Source: Peribacillus loiseleuriae (GTDB lineage Bacteria; Bacillota; Bacilli; Bacillales; DSM-1321). From it: a DNA stretch of 64,000 nt. A program made the translations under genes and the position numbers. Of the stretch, positions 54,432 to 63,833 are shown piece after piece. Within the stretch, counting starts at the first letter, position 1; the number at the start of each line of letters is the position of its first letter. Where the stretch lies: contig NZ_LFZW01000001.1 in the NCBI RefSeq assembly GCF_001183985.1, positions 745,620-809,619 of the forward strand, read 5' to 3'. The notes beneath the pieces were generated by a model. The model was given only the letters and a program-made list of their open reading frames with translations. It was not told where the DNA came from and made no database searches.

Positions 54432-55977
54432 TGTAGGTGGGACTCATACAGATGCGGTTATTTTAAGAAATGATGGCAAGCTTCTTTCATGGAAAAAGCA
54501 ATTAACATCAAGTGATATTATTTCAAGCATTGAGCTTGCGGCAAAAGAAGTGCTAAGCGAGGCGGGGATTGCTCCCCATCAAATAGATGGTGTGTTTGTA
54601 GGAACCACCCATGTACAGAACGCTTTGTATCAACCAGTAAATCTTTCTAAAACAGCACTGGTTCGAATTACGAAAAAGCCTTCCTTGGTGGAACCGGCAG
54701 TTCTTTGGCCAAACCAGATCAAAAAGTATATAGAGAAAGTTTATCATCTTAAGAGTTTTTATGATTACACAGGTACAATGAGCGAAACAACAACTCCTAG
54801 TCACGATGAAATCAAGCAGATTTGCATCGATATAGAGAAGAATAAAATTGAATCAATCTGTATTGTTGGAGTATATTCGCCTCTATATGAAGCCGAAGAA
54901 ATTTACATTTGGGAAAGTATTAAGAGCCATTTGCCAGAGATATCAATTACCATGTCTCACGAAATTGCAAGTATTGGTTTTATAGAACGAGAAAATGCGA
55001 CCCTATTAAATGCGATCTTTTCAAAAGTAATTCGCCAAGCCATGATTGATTTATCAGTGTTATGTAAAAAGCTTTTGTTAAACTGTCCGTGCTGGATTAC
55101 TCAAAATGACGGTTCTTTAATGGAGATTCAAGAAGCCATCGACTATCCTATTTTTACGATTGGCTCCGGGGTAACCAATAGTTTTAGAGGTGCAAGTATT
55201 TTAAGTGGTTTAAAAGAATGTATAGTGGTTGATTTCGGTGGTAGTACGATTGATATCGGGAAAATTCTAAATGGCCAGCCAGAAGCGTCGCTCGGTTCCA
55301 CTTCCATTTTCTCAATTGATGTGAATATGCAAGTACCGAAAATGTATTCCTTGCCCTATGGTGGGGGAAGCCTCATTTCGGTTAAAAAGGAATCTGTACA
55401 GATAAATGAAACAATAGTTAGTGACTTAGAACAACAGGGGATTTCTTGGGGTGGAAATACTTGGACATTAACAGATTCTTTCCTTAAAGTTTATCCAGGT
55501 TCGTTTTCAGACGAAAAGATGACAAGTAAAGGATTAAGTAAACTATCAACAGAAGCATGTCAGAAAGTCATTAATAAAGTGACTGGAGAAATAAAGGAAA
55601 AGATTAACCGTCTTGAGTTAAAAAGTGAGGGATTTCCCGTTGTTTTAGTGGGTGGAGGAAGTTCGCTACTTGTCGATCGATTATTTGGAAAATACAAAAA
55701 GGTTTACCATCCTGCTGGTCATCATATTAGCAATGCCATAGGTGCCTGCTTTGCGCCTCTTAGTGCCAAAACGGACAAAGTATTCTGGTTAAATGACCGA
55801 ACGAAGCAGGAAGTTATTGAAGATGAAACAGAAAGCCTGTTTCAACAGCTTCTCGACAAGGGAGCAAAAAGTGAAAGCATCGAGCTAGTCTCGATTGAAG
55901 AATTTCCCTTTGATTATTTGAAAGGTGAAGTATTAAGAATCCGTTTAAAGGCTTTAGGTGATCTAGAGTTCGGTTAA
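54415..55977 (+). CDS. ATP-dependent hydantoinase/oxoprolinase-like protein 1 (HyuA)
   Basis: 520-residue HyuA-type protein. N-terminal LGIDVGGTHTDAVILRN phosphate loop, FVGTTHVQNALY, central SHEIASIGFIERENATLLNAI and VVDFGGSTIDIGK with GVTNSFRGASI, and C-terminal VVLVGGGSSLL. These are ASKHA-type ATP-binding features. The enzymes hydrolyse hydantoins or oxoproline at ATP cost. No HyuB partner is present. ATG 54415 overlaps the DUF917 gene by 17 bases. Paralogue of 58463. Confidence 0.88.
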   Translation: MKLGIDVGGTHTDAVILRNDGKLLSWKKQLTSSDIISSIELAAKEVLSEAGIAPHQIDGVFVGTTHVQNALYQPVNLSKTALVRITKKPSLVEPAVLWPNQIKKYIEKVYHLKSFYDYTGTMSETTTPSHDEIKQICIDIEKNKIESICIVGVYSPLYEAEEIYIWESIKSHLPEISITMSHEIASIGFIERENATLLNAIFSKVIRQAMIDLSVLCKKLLLNCPCWITQNDGSLMEIQEAIDYPIFTIGSGVTNSFRGASILSGLKECIVVDFGGSTIDIGKILNGQPEASLGSTSIFSIDVNMQVPKMYSLPYGGGSLISVKKESVQINETIVSDLEQQGISWGGNTWTLTDSFLKVYPGSFSDEKMTSKGLSKLSTEACQKVINKVTGEIKEKINRLELKSEGFPVVLVGGGSSLLVDRLFGKYKKVYHPAGHHISNAIGACFAPLSAKTDKVFWLNDRTKQEVIEDETESLFQQLLDKGAKSESIELVSIEEFPFDYLKGEVLRIRLKALGDLEFG

Positions 55978-56022
55978 TCTGAAGTGTAATGTTGTTAAAA
56001 ATGAATAAAAGGGGCTGTTTTT

Positions 56023-57339
56023 TTGCAGAAAACAAATAGTTTAGGAGACGATTACTCTTTGTCAAGAGTCCCTCAATCAGGACGACAATCGTTGTGGAAT
56101 ATAACGATTATCCGGGTAGGGTCACTGGCAACCATATCACAGTTCATACTAGGAGCTGCATTAGGATATGGCATGACTTTTTGGCAGGCTTTTTGGGCAA
56201 CCATGCTTGGTAGTGTCATTTTAGAAGTTATTAGCTTTCTGTTAGGTTATGCGGGTGCACGTGAAGGCCTTTCAACAAGTTTGTTGTCACGATGGACTGG
56301 TTTCGGCCGATATGGATCTAGTATTATCGGAGCAGTTATTGCCATAGCTTGTATAGGTTGGTTTGGCGTCCAAAACTCAGTGTTTGCTAATGGACTTGTT
56401 CAAGCGACACACGGTAAATTAAGTCTTCCTGTTGCTGCAACGCTAACAGGATTAGTTGTTACGATACTGGTTATCTTTGGATTTAAATTACTAAGCGCAA
56501 CTGCGACGATTGCCGTCCCTGCTTTTCTATTGGCGGTAGGAGTCGGAATTCACCAAGTTCTTAGTGATCATTCCATTTTTGATTTAATGGGAGTGGCTCC
56601 TGCAGGTGAGAAGTTGTCAATGGGAGTAGCAGCAACGATGGTTGCCGGTGGATTTATAATTGGTGCGGTCATTACTCCTGATTTTAGCCGCTTTGCTAAA
56701 AGTGGCAAAGATGTCTTTTGGATGACGATGATTGGTACCATTATTGGTGAGTTAGTGATCAACATGATTGCTGTGTTAATGGCACTTGCTGCAAAAACAA
56801 GTGATGTTGCCAGTATTATGATGCAAACGTCTGGTTGGCTTGGGGCCATTGTGGTTGTTGCTTCAACTATTAAAATTAATAATTTGAACTTATATTCCTC
56901 ATCCCTCGGTTTTACGACGATTTTTGATTCGATCTTTAAAATCAAACTAAATCGTGGAATGGTCACGCTTGTTATTGGTGTTATAGGAACGTTACTTTCC
57001 GTTCTTGGTATTCTTGATCGATTTGTCGACTTTCTGATTTTATTAGGAGTTTTTATACCACCAGTTGCCGGTATAATGGTCGTAGATTATTTTGTGTTAA
57101 AAACACATCGGAAGGCATTGGATGAAAGCAAAGCAAAAGGCACTTTGCCTCCAGATGAAAAGTTAAGCCCCGTTACATTAATTGCTTGGGCAGCAGGATT
57201 TGCATGCGGTTATTTTGTGACAGTTGGTATTCCATCGATCAATTCACTTGTGGTGAGTGGAGTGGTCTATTACTTGGGTATTCTTACCGTTAATACGATA
57301 AAAAGTAAAAATAAGCTAAATGGAAAAATTGCATCTTAA
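56023..57339 (+). CDS. NCS1-family cytosine/purine/hydantoin permease
   Basis: 438 residues, twelve membrane segments. NCS1-type features: SLSRVPQSGRQSLWNITIIRVG at the N-terminus, GAALGYGMTFWQAFWATMLGSVILE, RWTGFGRYGSSIIGAVIAIACIGWFGVQNSVFANGL, and ITPDFSRFAKSGKD near residue 225. It imports a nucleobase or hydantoin. Between the two DUF917/hydantoinase pairs, a hydantoin or thiohydantoin cargo is likely. Start TTG 56023 lies 8-9 bases behind AAAAGGGG. Confidence 0.9.
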   Translation: MQKTNSLGDDYSLSRVPQSGRQSLWNITIIRVGSLATISQFILGAALGYGMTFWQAFWATMLGSVILEVISFLLGYAGAREGLSTSLLSRWTGFGRYGSSIIGAVIAIACIGWFGVQNSVFANGLVQATHGKLSLPVAATLTGLVVTILVIFGFKLLSATATIAVPAFLLAVGVGIHQVLSDHSIFDLMGVAPAGEKLSMGVAATMVAGGFIIGAVITPDFSRFAKSGKDVFWMTMIGTIIGELVINMIAVLMALAAKTSDVASIMMQTSGWLGAIVVVASTIKINNLNLYSSSLGFTTIFDSIFKIKLNRGMVTLVIGVIGTLLSVLGILDRFVDFLILLGVFIPPVAGIMVVDYFVLKTHRKALDESKAKGTLPPDEKLSPVTLIAWAAGFACGYFVTVGIPSINSLVVSGVVYYLGILTVNTIKSKNKLNGKIAS

Positions 57340-57368
57340 ATTTTTGTAATATTGGAGGAATTGGCAAA

Positions 57369-58463
57369 ATGAGAAAAATTGGGAAACAAGAAATAGAAGA
57401 TATCGCAATTGGCGCAGCACTGCTTGGCACTGGTGGAGGCGGTGATCCTTATATTGGAAAGCTAATGGCTTTGCAAGCCATTGAAGAGTACGGTGAAGTA
57501 ACCTTATTAGACGTAGATGAAGTACCAGATGATGCATTAGTTGTCCCTTCATCAATGATGGGAGCTCCGACAGTTATGCTAGAAAAAGCTCCAAGTGGGG
57601 AAGAAGCGATTGAGGCTTTTCAATTACTCGAAAAATATTTAGGCAAAAAGATTTATGCGACATTTCCAATTGAAGCAGGAGGAGTCAACTCCATGATTCC
57701 TTTTGCCCTTGCTGCAAGGTTAGGGTTACCTGTTATTGATGCGGACGGAATGGGCAGAGCGTTTCCAGAATTGCAAATGGTTACATTTTATTTAGATGGG
57801 ATCCCTGCTACACCAGGAGTATTTGCTGATGAAAAAGGGAACACGGCTTTACTATCAACGATTAATAATATTTGGACAGAGAGAATTGCTCGCGCTGCGA
57901 CGATTCAAATGGGCGGTTCAACAATGGTAGCGATGTATTCGATGACCGGTAAGAATTTGAAAGAAAGTGGCATAAGAAATATCCTGAAACTTGAAGAAGA
58001 AATCGGCAAAGCGATTAGATTTGCTAAGCAAAACAATGTAAATCCAATCAATGAGGTATTGAATAAGGTTGGTGGCTTTGAGTTATTCCGTGGAAAGGTA
58101 AGTGATATTAATAGAAAAACTGAAACAGGCTTTGCAAGAGGAACGGCGACATTCGATGGTCTTAATGAATATAAAGGAGAGACGCTCAAGCTCAGCTTCC
58201 AAAATGAGCATCTACTCGCTCGAACAGAACAACGTCTCCTTTGTGTCACACCGGATTTAATTGCGGTTCTTGATGCCGAAACAGGCCTTCCAATCACAAC
58301 AGAAGGAATTAGGTATGGAGCCAGATGTGTGGTAATCGGAATCCCATGCCATCCGAAGTGGAGAACAGAGAAGGGGATTGAAACAGTAGGTCCCAAATAC
58401 TTCGGATATGATGTTGACTATGTTCCAGTAGAAGAGCTTATGAAAAAAGGAGTGGCGTTATAA
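57369..58463 (+). CDS. DUF917 protein 2
   Basis: 364 residues. Hallmark GAALLGTGGGGDPYIGK near residue 15, VVPSSMMGAPTVMLEKAPSGEE, IEAGGVNSMIPFALAARLGLPVIDADGMGRAFPELQMVTFY, and C-terminal RTEQRLLCVTPDLIAVLDAETG. GTGGGGDP is closer to the family norm than the GGGGNT of copy 1, so this pair may be the ancestral one. GGAGG upstream of ATG. Its TAA overlaps the next ATG (TAATG), so it is translationally coupled to the second hydantoinase. Confidence 0.88.
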   Translation: MRKIGKQEIEDIAIGAALLGTGGGGDPYIGKLMALQAIEEYGEVTLLDVDEVPDDALVVPSSMMGAPTVMLEKAPSGEEAIEAFQLLEKYLGKKIYATFPIEAGGVNSMIPFALAARLGLPVIDADGMGRAFPELQMVTFYLDGIPATPGVFADEKGNTALLSTINNIWTERIARAATIQMGGSTMVAMYSMTGKNLKESGIRNILKLEEEIGKAIRFAKQNNVNPINEVLNKVGGFELFRGKVSDINRKTETGFARGTATFDGLNEYKGETLKLSFQNEHLLARTEQRLLCVTPDLIAVLDAETGLPITTEGIRYGARCVVIGIPCHPKWRTEKGIETVGPKYFGYDVDYVPVEELMKKGVAL

Positions 58464-60043
58464 TGAGCATTTATCGTATCGGGATTGATGTAGGAGGAAC
58501 TCATACAGATGCAGTCTTGTTAGATCAAAACAATCAGGTCCTTGCAGAAACGAAATCAGCGACAACTGAAGATGTAGCGACAGGTATTTACAATGCGATG
58601 AAAATAATCATCGACGAAGCAAATGTTCCACGGGAGCAAATTAAATATGCAATGCTTGGAACGACCCACTGTACAAATGCAATCGTTGAAAGAAAAAAAT
58701 TGAACAAGATTTCTTCTATTCGCATCGGTGCCCCTGCTACACTGGCGGTGAAACCACTGATTGGTGTTCCTGAAGAGCTTCGCCAGGCGTTGGGCAAACA
58801 TGTCTATCTTGTACGTGGAGGGCATGAATTTGATGGCAGAGAAATTGTCGAATTAGATGAACAACATTTATATCAAATTGCGAATGAAATTAAAGGGAAA
58901 GTAGATTCTGTCGCCATCACATCTGTTTTTTCACCGGTTACCCAATCCCATGAACAAAGAGCGTCAGAAATTATTAGAGAAGTCCTTGGAGATGAGATTG
59001 CTATCTCATTATCATCTGAAATAGGTTCTGTTGGATTATTAGAGAGGGAAAATGCAACTATTCTCAATGCTGCTGTCGTGAAAGTGGCGAAAACAGCTGC
59101 GGATGGCTTTATCGATGCATTAAAAAATGAGGGGATTGACGCCCAAGTATTTTTTGGACAAAATGATGGAACTTTGATGTCGGTGGATTATGCTGTTAAA
59201 TACCCAATATTCACCGTTGCTTGCGGTCCAACGAATTCGTTGCGCGGAGCATCCTATTTGAGTGAACTTTCCGATGCGATTGTTGTAGACGTCGGCGGTA
59301 CAACTTCAGATATCGGTGTCTTGGTTCAATCGTTTCCTAGAGAATCTTCCTTAGCTGTTGAGATTGGAGGAGCACGAACAAACTTTAGAATGCCTGACCT
59401 TGTATCAATAGGACTTGGTGGAGGTACGATTGTCCGTATTCAAGATAATGGCGATTTCACGATCGGACCAGATAGTGTCGGTTATCGTCTTCCAGAAAAA
59501 GGTTTGGTTTTCGGTGGGGATACCTTAACTTTAACAGATGTGGCCGTTGCTCTTGGGAATGTAGAACTTGGTGATGCCTCTAAAGTAGCGCATCTTGATC
59601 AGAAACTATTAAAGCAAGTGTATCAAAAAATGATAGATATGGTTGAAGAAGCGATTGATAAAATGAAAACAAGCGCTGCTCCTGTACCAGTCATACTTGT
59701 TGGAGGAGGTAGCATTCTCTTTCCAGAAGTACTAAAAGGGGCTTCAGAAGTGATTCGTCCGCTTCACTCAGGAGTGGCGAATGCCATTGGTTCAGCGATT
59801 TCCCAAGTTAGTGGACAAATTGAAAAAGTTTATGCTCTTGAAGAAATCGGCAGAGAGCAAGCGTTAAAACTAGCAAAAGAAATAGCAATGGCTGAAGCGA
59901 TTCATGCAGGTGCAGACCCTGAGACACTTGTTATTGTAGACATTGAAGATGTCCCACTTGCGTATATGCCTGGAAATGCAACTCGTATCCGTGTCAAGGC
60001 TGCCGGTGATCTTGCCCAATTTAAGACTAAAGAATTAGTTTAA
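58463..60043 (+). CDS. ATP-dependent hydantoinase/oxoprolinase-like protein 2 (HyuA)
   Basis: 526 residues. N-terminal GIDVGGTHTDAVLLDQ, MLGTTHCTNAIVERKKL, SSEIGSVGLLERENATILNAAV, CGPTNSLRGASYL, VVDVGGTTSDIGVLVQSFPRE, GLGGGTI and C-terminal VILVGGGSILFPE. Same ASKHA-type enzyme as 54415, but with the more typical CGPTNS and VDVGGTTSDIG blocks of the family. It would open the hydantoin ring released by the preceding enzymes. Last gene of the sigma-54 operon; a 15-bp palindromic hairpin follows. Confidence 0.9.
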   Translation: MSIYRIGIDVGGTHTDAVLLDQNNQVLAETKSATTEDVATGIYNAMKIIIDEANVPREQIKYAMLGTTHCTNAIVERKKLNKISSIRIGAPATLAVKPLIGVPEELRQALGKHVYLVRGGHEFDGREIVELDEQHLYQIANEIKGKVDSVAITSVFSPVTQSHEQRASEIIREVLGDEIAISLSSEIGSVGLLERENATILNAAVVKVAKTAADGFIDALKNEGIDAQVFFGQNDGTLMSVDYAVKYPIFTVACGPTNSLRGASYLSELSDAIVVDVGGTTSDIGVLVQSFPRESSLAVEIGGARTNFRMPDLVSIGLGGGTIVRIQDNGDFTIGPDSVGYRLPEKGLVFGGDTLTLTDVAVALGNVELGDASKVAHLDQKLLKQVYQKMIDMVEEAIDKMKTSAAPVPVILVGGGSILFPEVLKGASEVIRPLHSGVANAIGSAISQVSGQIEKVYALEEIGREQALKLAKEIAMAEAIHAGADPETLVIVDIEDVPLAYMPGNATRIRVKAAGDLAQFKTKELV

Positions 60044-60160
60044 ATCGCTGCGACTTAGATCGATCCACCTTCACGATCTTTAGCTATATAATCAGTAAAA
60101 TGAAAGTGGGGCATAGAATTATTGACTAGAATTTGTAAGAATAAAAGATAATAAAATGCA

Positions 60161-60197
60161 GAAATGAGAGAATAGATAGTTGCTATTCTCTCATTTC
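60161..60197. terminator. Hairpin at end of hydantoinase operon
   Basis: GAAATGAGAGAATAG (60161-60175) pairs perfectly with CTATTCTCTCATTTC (60183-60197), loop 7. There is only a weak T-run on the plus strand, so it may work with a protein or in both directions. Confidence 0.65.
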
Positions 60198-60217
60198 ATA
60201 TATCGCAGGCTTTTCAA

Positions 60218-60861
60218 TTAACTATCTTTTTTTAGAAGTTCTAGTGCTTCTCCGAATTCCTTTTCAATCTCAGCATTCGGTCGATACGTTGCTATACTTA
60301 CAAAGTATGTAACGATCCAACAGATGATGAAACCTGGAACAATTTCATAAATGGTACGAGTCAATGAAGCAACATTACCCCGAATCATAACGGTGATCGC
60401 ACCTGTAATCATTCCGCAAAGGGCACTTAAAGCTGTAATCTTCCGCCAGTATAGGGGAAAGTAAGATGACTGGTCCGAATGAAGCACCGAACCCTGCCCA
60501 TGCGAACGATACGATTTTCAAAATGGATTCAAGCGAGTGCCCCAGCGATAATCGATACGACAAGGACAGCCATTCTTCCTAAAAATACGTATTGTTTATC
60601 TGTTCCGTCTGTCTTAATACCCGCTTTATACAAGTCTTCAACAAGACCGCTTAAATAGATTGCACCCGGAAGCCCCATAAGTAACCAGCCCGACATATCT
60701 GTGGCACCAGCGCTAAGAGCTGTAACCATCGGCCCAAGTGAACGTCCGCTAAGCATGCAGTCTGTCAAGTTGGATATTCGTTTAAATGCATACCAACCGA
60801 TGAAAACCATCGCAGCCATGTAAATAATAATCGCTGTTAATTGATACATTTCATTGGACAT
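60218..60861 (-). pseudogene. putP: putP sodium/proline symporter, internally deleted
   Basis: The N-terminal helix region (MYQLTAIIIYMAAMVFIGWYA, then SGRSLGPMVTALSAGATDMSGWLLMGLPGAIYLSGL) is joined directly at about 60645 to the C-terminal part (VEDLYKAGIKTDGTDKQYVFLGRMAVLVVSIIAGALA), removing about 250 codons of the central transport core. Further left the frame shifts near 60540-60560 (SLESILKIVSFAWAGFGASFGPVILL) and again near 60480 (RKITALSALCGMITGAI), ending at GEALELLKKDS. So one large in-frame type deletion and two frameshifts. Not functional. It may once have imported proline or a related compatible solute. Confidence 0.88.
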
Positions 60862-61324
60862 AGTAAATCCTTCTTTTTAATTAGTGTTTTTATATTTTAT
60901 AATACGGTATACTTCTTTAAATTCAATTAGTCTTTAAGAATAGGGGGACTCCTGAAATGGAGTTTGCCCGAATCCGCAGTTTAATTTCCACAGTCTACAA
61001 ACAATTGCGTAAATATTCTACCTATACTTTTCTATCAGTTTTCATTCTAGAGGATACCTTAGTAGTTATCACTATCTATAATTTCCATAAAACAACACTT
61101 TCGTTTTATGGAATAAAAAACAGAATCGTTTTTTCCTTGCATATGGAGTTATCAGTAATCTGTTTGCTTGCTTTAGAATCTGTTCCCGACTGTCAGTTCT
61201 TTCATCATAGATAGATGAGAGTCGGCCATTTTGATCTCATCTTGAATAAGCGCTTGTAGTTTTAAGGCATCTCCAGGTCTCATTGTATCGATAATAAAAG
61301 CTTCACCAATCTAGAAAGAAAAAA
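60862..61324. other. Intergenic with a possible gene scrap
   Basis: No supported gene. Minus strand 61211-61320 reads IGEAFIIDTMRPGDALKLQA and LIQDEIKMADSHLS before a stop; it looks like a coding remnant of unknown family. A plus-strand open frame at 60957-61214 has no ribosome site. Confidence 0.35.
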
Positions 61325-63136
61325 CTAGCTGTCACATGAAGGCATACCTGGAACATTCCCGCTAGTAGGAAATCGCCTTTTTTGGAGGCATTGTTCTTTG
61401 AGGCTTCTTATTAAAATTTGCTGAATGGTCTTTGATTCAGGCGTTTCATGAAGAGGGTGGGCAAGGTTGATCTCTTCAAGTGGATCTTTTGTTAAATTAT
61501 ATAACTCGAATTGATCAGGAACGGGTTGTGTTTTAGTACTAGTGAAACAAATTTCAGATTGAGTGTTTTCTGTTACAGGAGCTGTGTATATTGTAGTAGT
61601 AATATGATTTTCCACGCCTGGGTTACTCCAAAATTGCGGGTTATCGAAATAACGGGAAAATTTCCAGATTTCCTCTTTCTTATTCCCTCCGGTTCGTAGT
61701 TTAGCAATCACTGATTCTATATGATTAGGCTGTACTACTGAATCGTACGATTGACCAGTGAGGCTAACCTGATTCAATCCCCTTGTAACATCATCGTCGG
61801 TCATAAAGTAAAGGGGTTCATCGGCGCGCGGAAATTTGAGCTTTCCTTTAAGTAATGGTGTAAGGTCTCGCCCGGCTAATGGGTGAACTTCCATATGATC
61901 CTTACTAAGCTTTTCTTGAATGTGGGTGATATCAATGTCTGCGAGTCCTAATAAAGTAGGAATAATGTCCACATGGCTTGATAACAGATCTGTTTCTTCA
62001 CGTTGTGAAAAGTGTTTAGGACTATGAATAATAAGAGGCACATGAAGGGCTTCCTCATATGTGTTGTGCCATTTTTGAAACAATCCACCATGGGAACCTA
62101 CTAAGCTACCGTGATCAGAAGTAAAAATAACAATTGTATTTTCGTAAAAAGTGGATGTCTTCAAAGCATTAAATACTTTGGACATTTCATCATCAACCTT
62201 CTTTTGAAGAGAAAAATAGAGCTGCCGATAAAAGAGAGTGTTGAAAGTGGGCTGTAGTGCTTGTTGGTAGACGTCTCGATAACTCCATTGAGCGGAAGGT
62301 TTCGTTAGTAAAGTTTCATTGGCTGTAGGCGCTGGTGGAATAAAAGGAATAGAAGGATCAATTGTAAAGTGATAGGATGGCAGCATGTGAGAGTATAGTC
62401 CAAATAAGGTGATGTCATGTGGATTTACGAAGGATGAAACGATCAGCCACGGTTGGTGGTTATTTGTGCTTGCCTCTTGTTCAAGAGAGTTTATTAAATC
62501 AACAACTTCAGCTGAATAGACTTCGTCACGACCACTTAAACCAACAGACGCTGTTGAACCTGAATTACGAGGGTCTGCACCATGAGGTTCAGGACCGATC
62601 CATCCTGAAAAACCATATGAATCCAACCGATTTGCCTGTAAATAGGCATGTTCTTTTTCAGGATCAGGGATACCGTTCGTTGGGTTATAGCTTGTTAATG
62701 GATGATGAGTGCCTGGAATGAGAATATCTTCATCTGATAGATGCCATTTTCCCTTCCAAAATGTACGATAACCGGCAGTCCGAAAATAGTCTCCAAGAGT
62801 GGGGACTGTATTGTGGTCAAGCCAGAATACATTAGGATCAAATGCTCCTTTTGCCACCCCCGTTGTTTGAGTTACGCCATGTAGTGATGGATACTGTCCT
62901 GTGAAAAGAGTAGCTCTACTCGGAGAACAAGCCGTACTTCCAATATAATGTTTTAAAAATGTCATGCCATTTTCACGTAATAGTTCCTGTGTCTTCAAAT
63001 TGTTTCTACGCCATTCTTTCAGTTCTTCGTTTTCATAAACTGTTGGAAAACGTTCCTCATCAACGATGATGAAAAGAAAATTTGGCCGTCCTTTTTGATC
63101 CTGAACACTAGAAGTTGATCGATTCCTTTTGGACAT
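61325..63136 (-). CDS. Formylglycine-type sulfatase
   Basis: 603-residue type I sulfatase. Seen: FLFIIVDEERFPTV (metal Asp), the maturation motif STACSPSRATLFTGQYPS near residue 68 with Cys for conversion to formylglycine, FWKGKWHLSD, SSFVNPHDITLFG, VIFTSDHGSLVGSHGGLFQKW near residue 350, and VPLIIHSPKHF. It cleaves a sulfate ester from a small molecule or glycan. No signal peptide is visible, so a cytosolic substrate is likely. Start ATG 63136 follows GGGAGAG by 8 bases; an in-frame TTG at 63154 overlaps that site. No formylglycine-generating enzyme is in the window; it must come from elsewhere. Confidence 0.9.
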   Translation of the reverse strand: MSKRNRSTSSVQDQKGRPNFLFIIVDEERFPTVYENEELKEWRRNNLKTQELLRENGMTFLKHYIGSTACSPSRATLFTGQYPSLHGVTQTTGVAKGAFDPNVFWLDHNTVPTLGDYFRTAGYRTFWKGKWHLSDEDILIPGTHHPLTSYNPTNGIPDPEKEHAYLQANRLDSYGFSGWIGPEPHGADPRNSGSTASVGLSGRDEVYSAEVVDLINSLEQEASTNNHQPWLIVSSFVNPHDITLFGLYSHMLPSYHFTIDPSIPFIPPAPTANETLLTKPSAQWSYRDVYQQALQPTFNTLFYRQLYFSLQKKVDDEMSKVFNALKTSTFYENTIVIFTSDHGSLVGSHGGLFQKWHNTYEEALHVPLIIHSPKHFSQREETDLLSSHVDIIPTLLGLADIDITHIQEKLSKDHMEVHPLAGRDLTPLLKGKLKFPRADEPLYFMTDDDVTRGLNQVSLTGQSYDSVVQPNHIESVIAKLRTGGNKKEEIWKFSRYFDNPQFWSNPGVENHITTTIYTAPVTENTQSEICFTSTKTQPVPDQFELYNLTKDPLEEINLAHPLHETPESKTIQQILIRSLKEQCLQKRRFPTSGNVPGMPSCDS

Positions 63137-63731
63137 ATTGTCTATCTCTCCCAAAAATAATAAAATTTTTTATAGAGGTATTGTATGTAAAGGAGCTGCT
63201 GAATGATTGCATATCCTGTACCAAATGTGGTTCATAATTAAGCTATGTATAGTTGATTTCCAACCTTTTCATGTCTCACTTTTGTGATATAGATCCATAG
63301 TAGTGCTAATCATTTTCAAACATGTTCACGATGATTGAATGTTGTAGTGCAATTTCTACTTCATTAATATCATCAATGTTTACCGATTTTTATTGCCTTT
63401 TTGTTATATATCTTAGACAAACGATTTCCGTTTATGATCTGTTTGATACCATGAAATGGTGTCAATGGATATTAAGCTGTCAGTGAACGTTCTGCTTTCC
63501 GGTGGAATGGTCTCTTTTTCTTCGGCAAGCGCACCCTGATCTTTGATCACATAAAATAATTTTTCGGCTTTAATATCAAAAATGGAACCTAGTTGTCCTA
63601 CACCATTTTTGAAGGATATATTCTGGGAAAAGGGAACAAGCCTGATGATATTTATCAGGACAAGGAAGCATTTTTTGTAGCTGACCAACTTCAAAAAAAT
63701 TTAAGAGCCAATATTCGAGTTGCAGAAAATG
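63137..63731. other. Intergenic with unassigned coding scraps
   Basis: No complete gene. A minus-strand open frame (63413-63694) contains GSIFDIKAEKLFYVIKDQGA and PPESRTFTDSLISIDTISWY, protein-like but of no family I recognise and without a ribosome site; on the plus strand about 63628-63765 reads KPDDIYQDKEAFFVADQLQ then KNLRANIRVAEN to a stop, similar in feel to the C-terminal end of Tm-1-like/UPF0261 proteins. Both are low-confidence remnants. Confidence 0.3.
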
Positions 63732-63785
63732 AAAAAAACACATCAGAGGCTCAGTCTTGTGACTAAGCCTCTGATGTGTTTTTTT
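63732..63785. terminator. Bidirectional terminator, 20-bp stem
   Basis: 63732-63751 (ending CATCAGAGGCT) pairs perfectly with 63766-63785 (starting AGCCTCTGATG); 14-base loop including an extra AGTC/GACT pair; A-rich and T-rich arms. It ends the plus-strand remnant and the minus-strand partial gene at 63834. Confidence 0.85.
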
Positions 63786-63833
63786 AGAAAAAGAAAATCA
63801 TCATTCTACTCGCAGGGAAGACAAGCACTGAAA

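Noticed and set aside
60957..61214. 85-codon plus-strand open frame
   Set aside because: No ribosome site or family resemblance, beside a decayed region.
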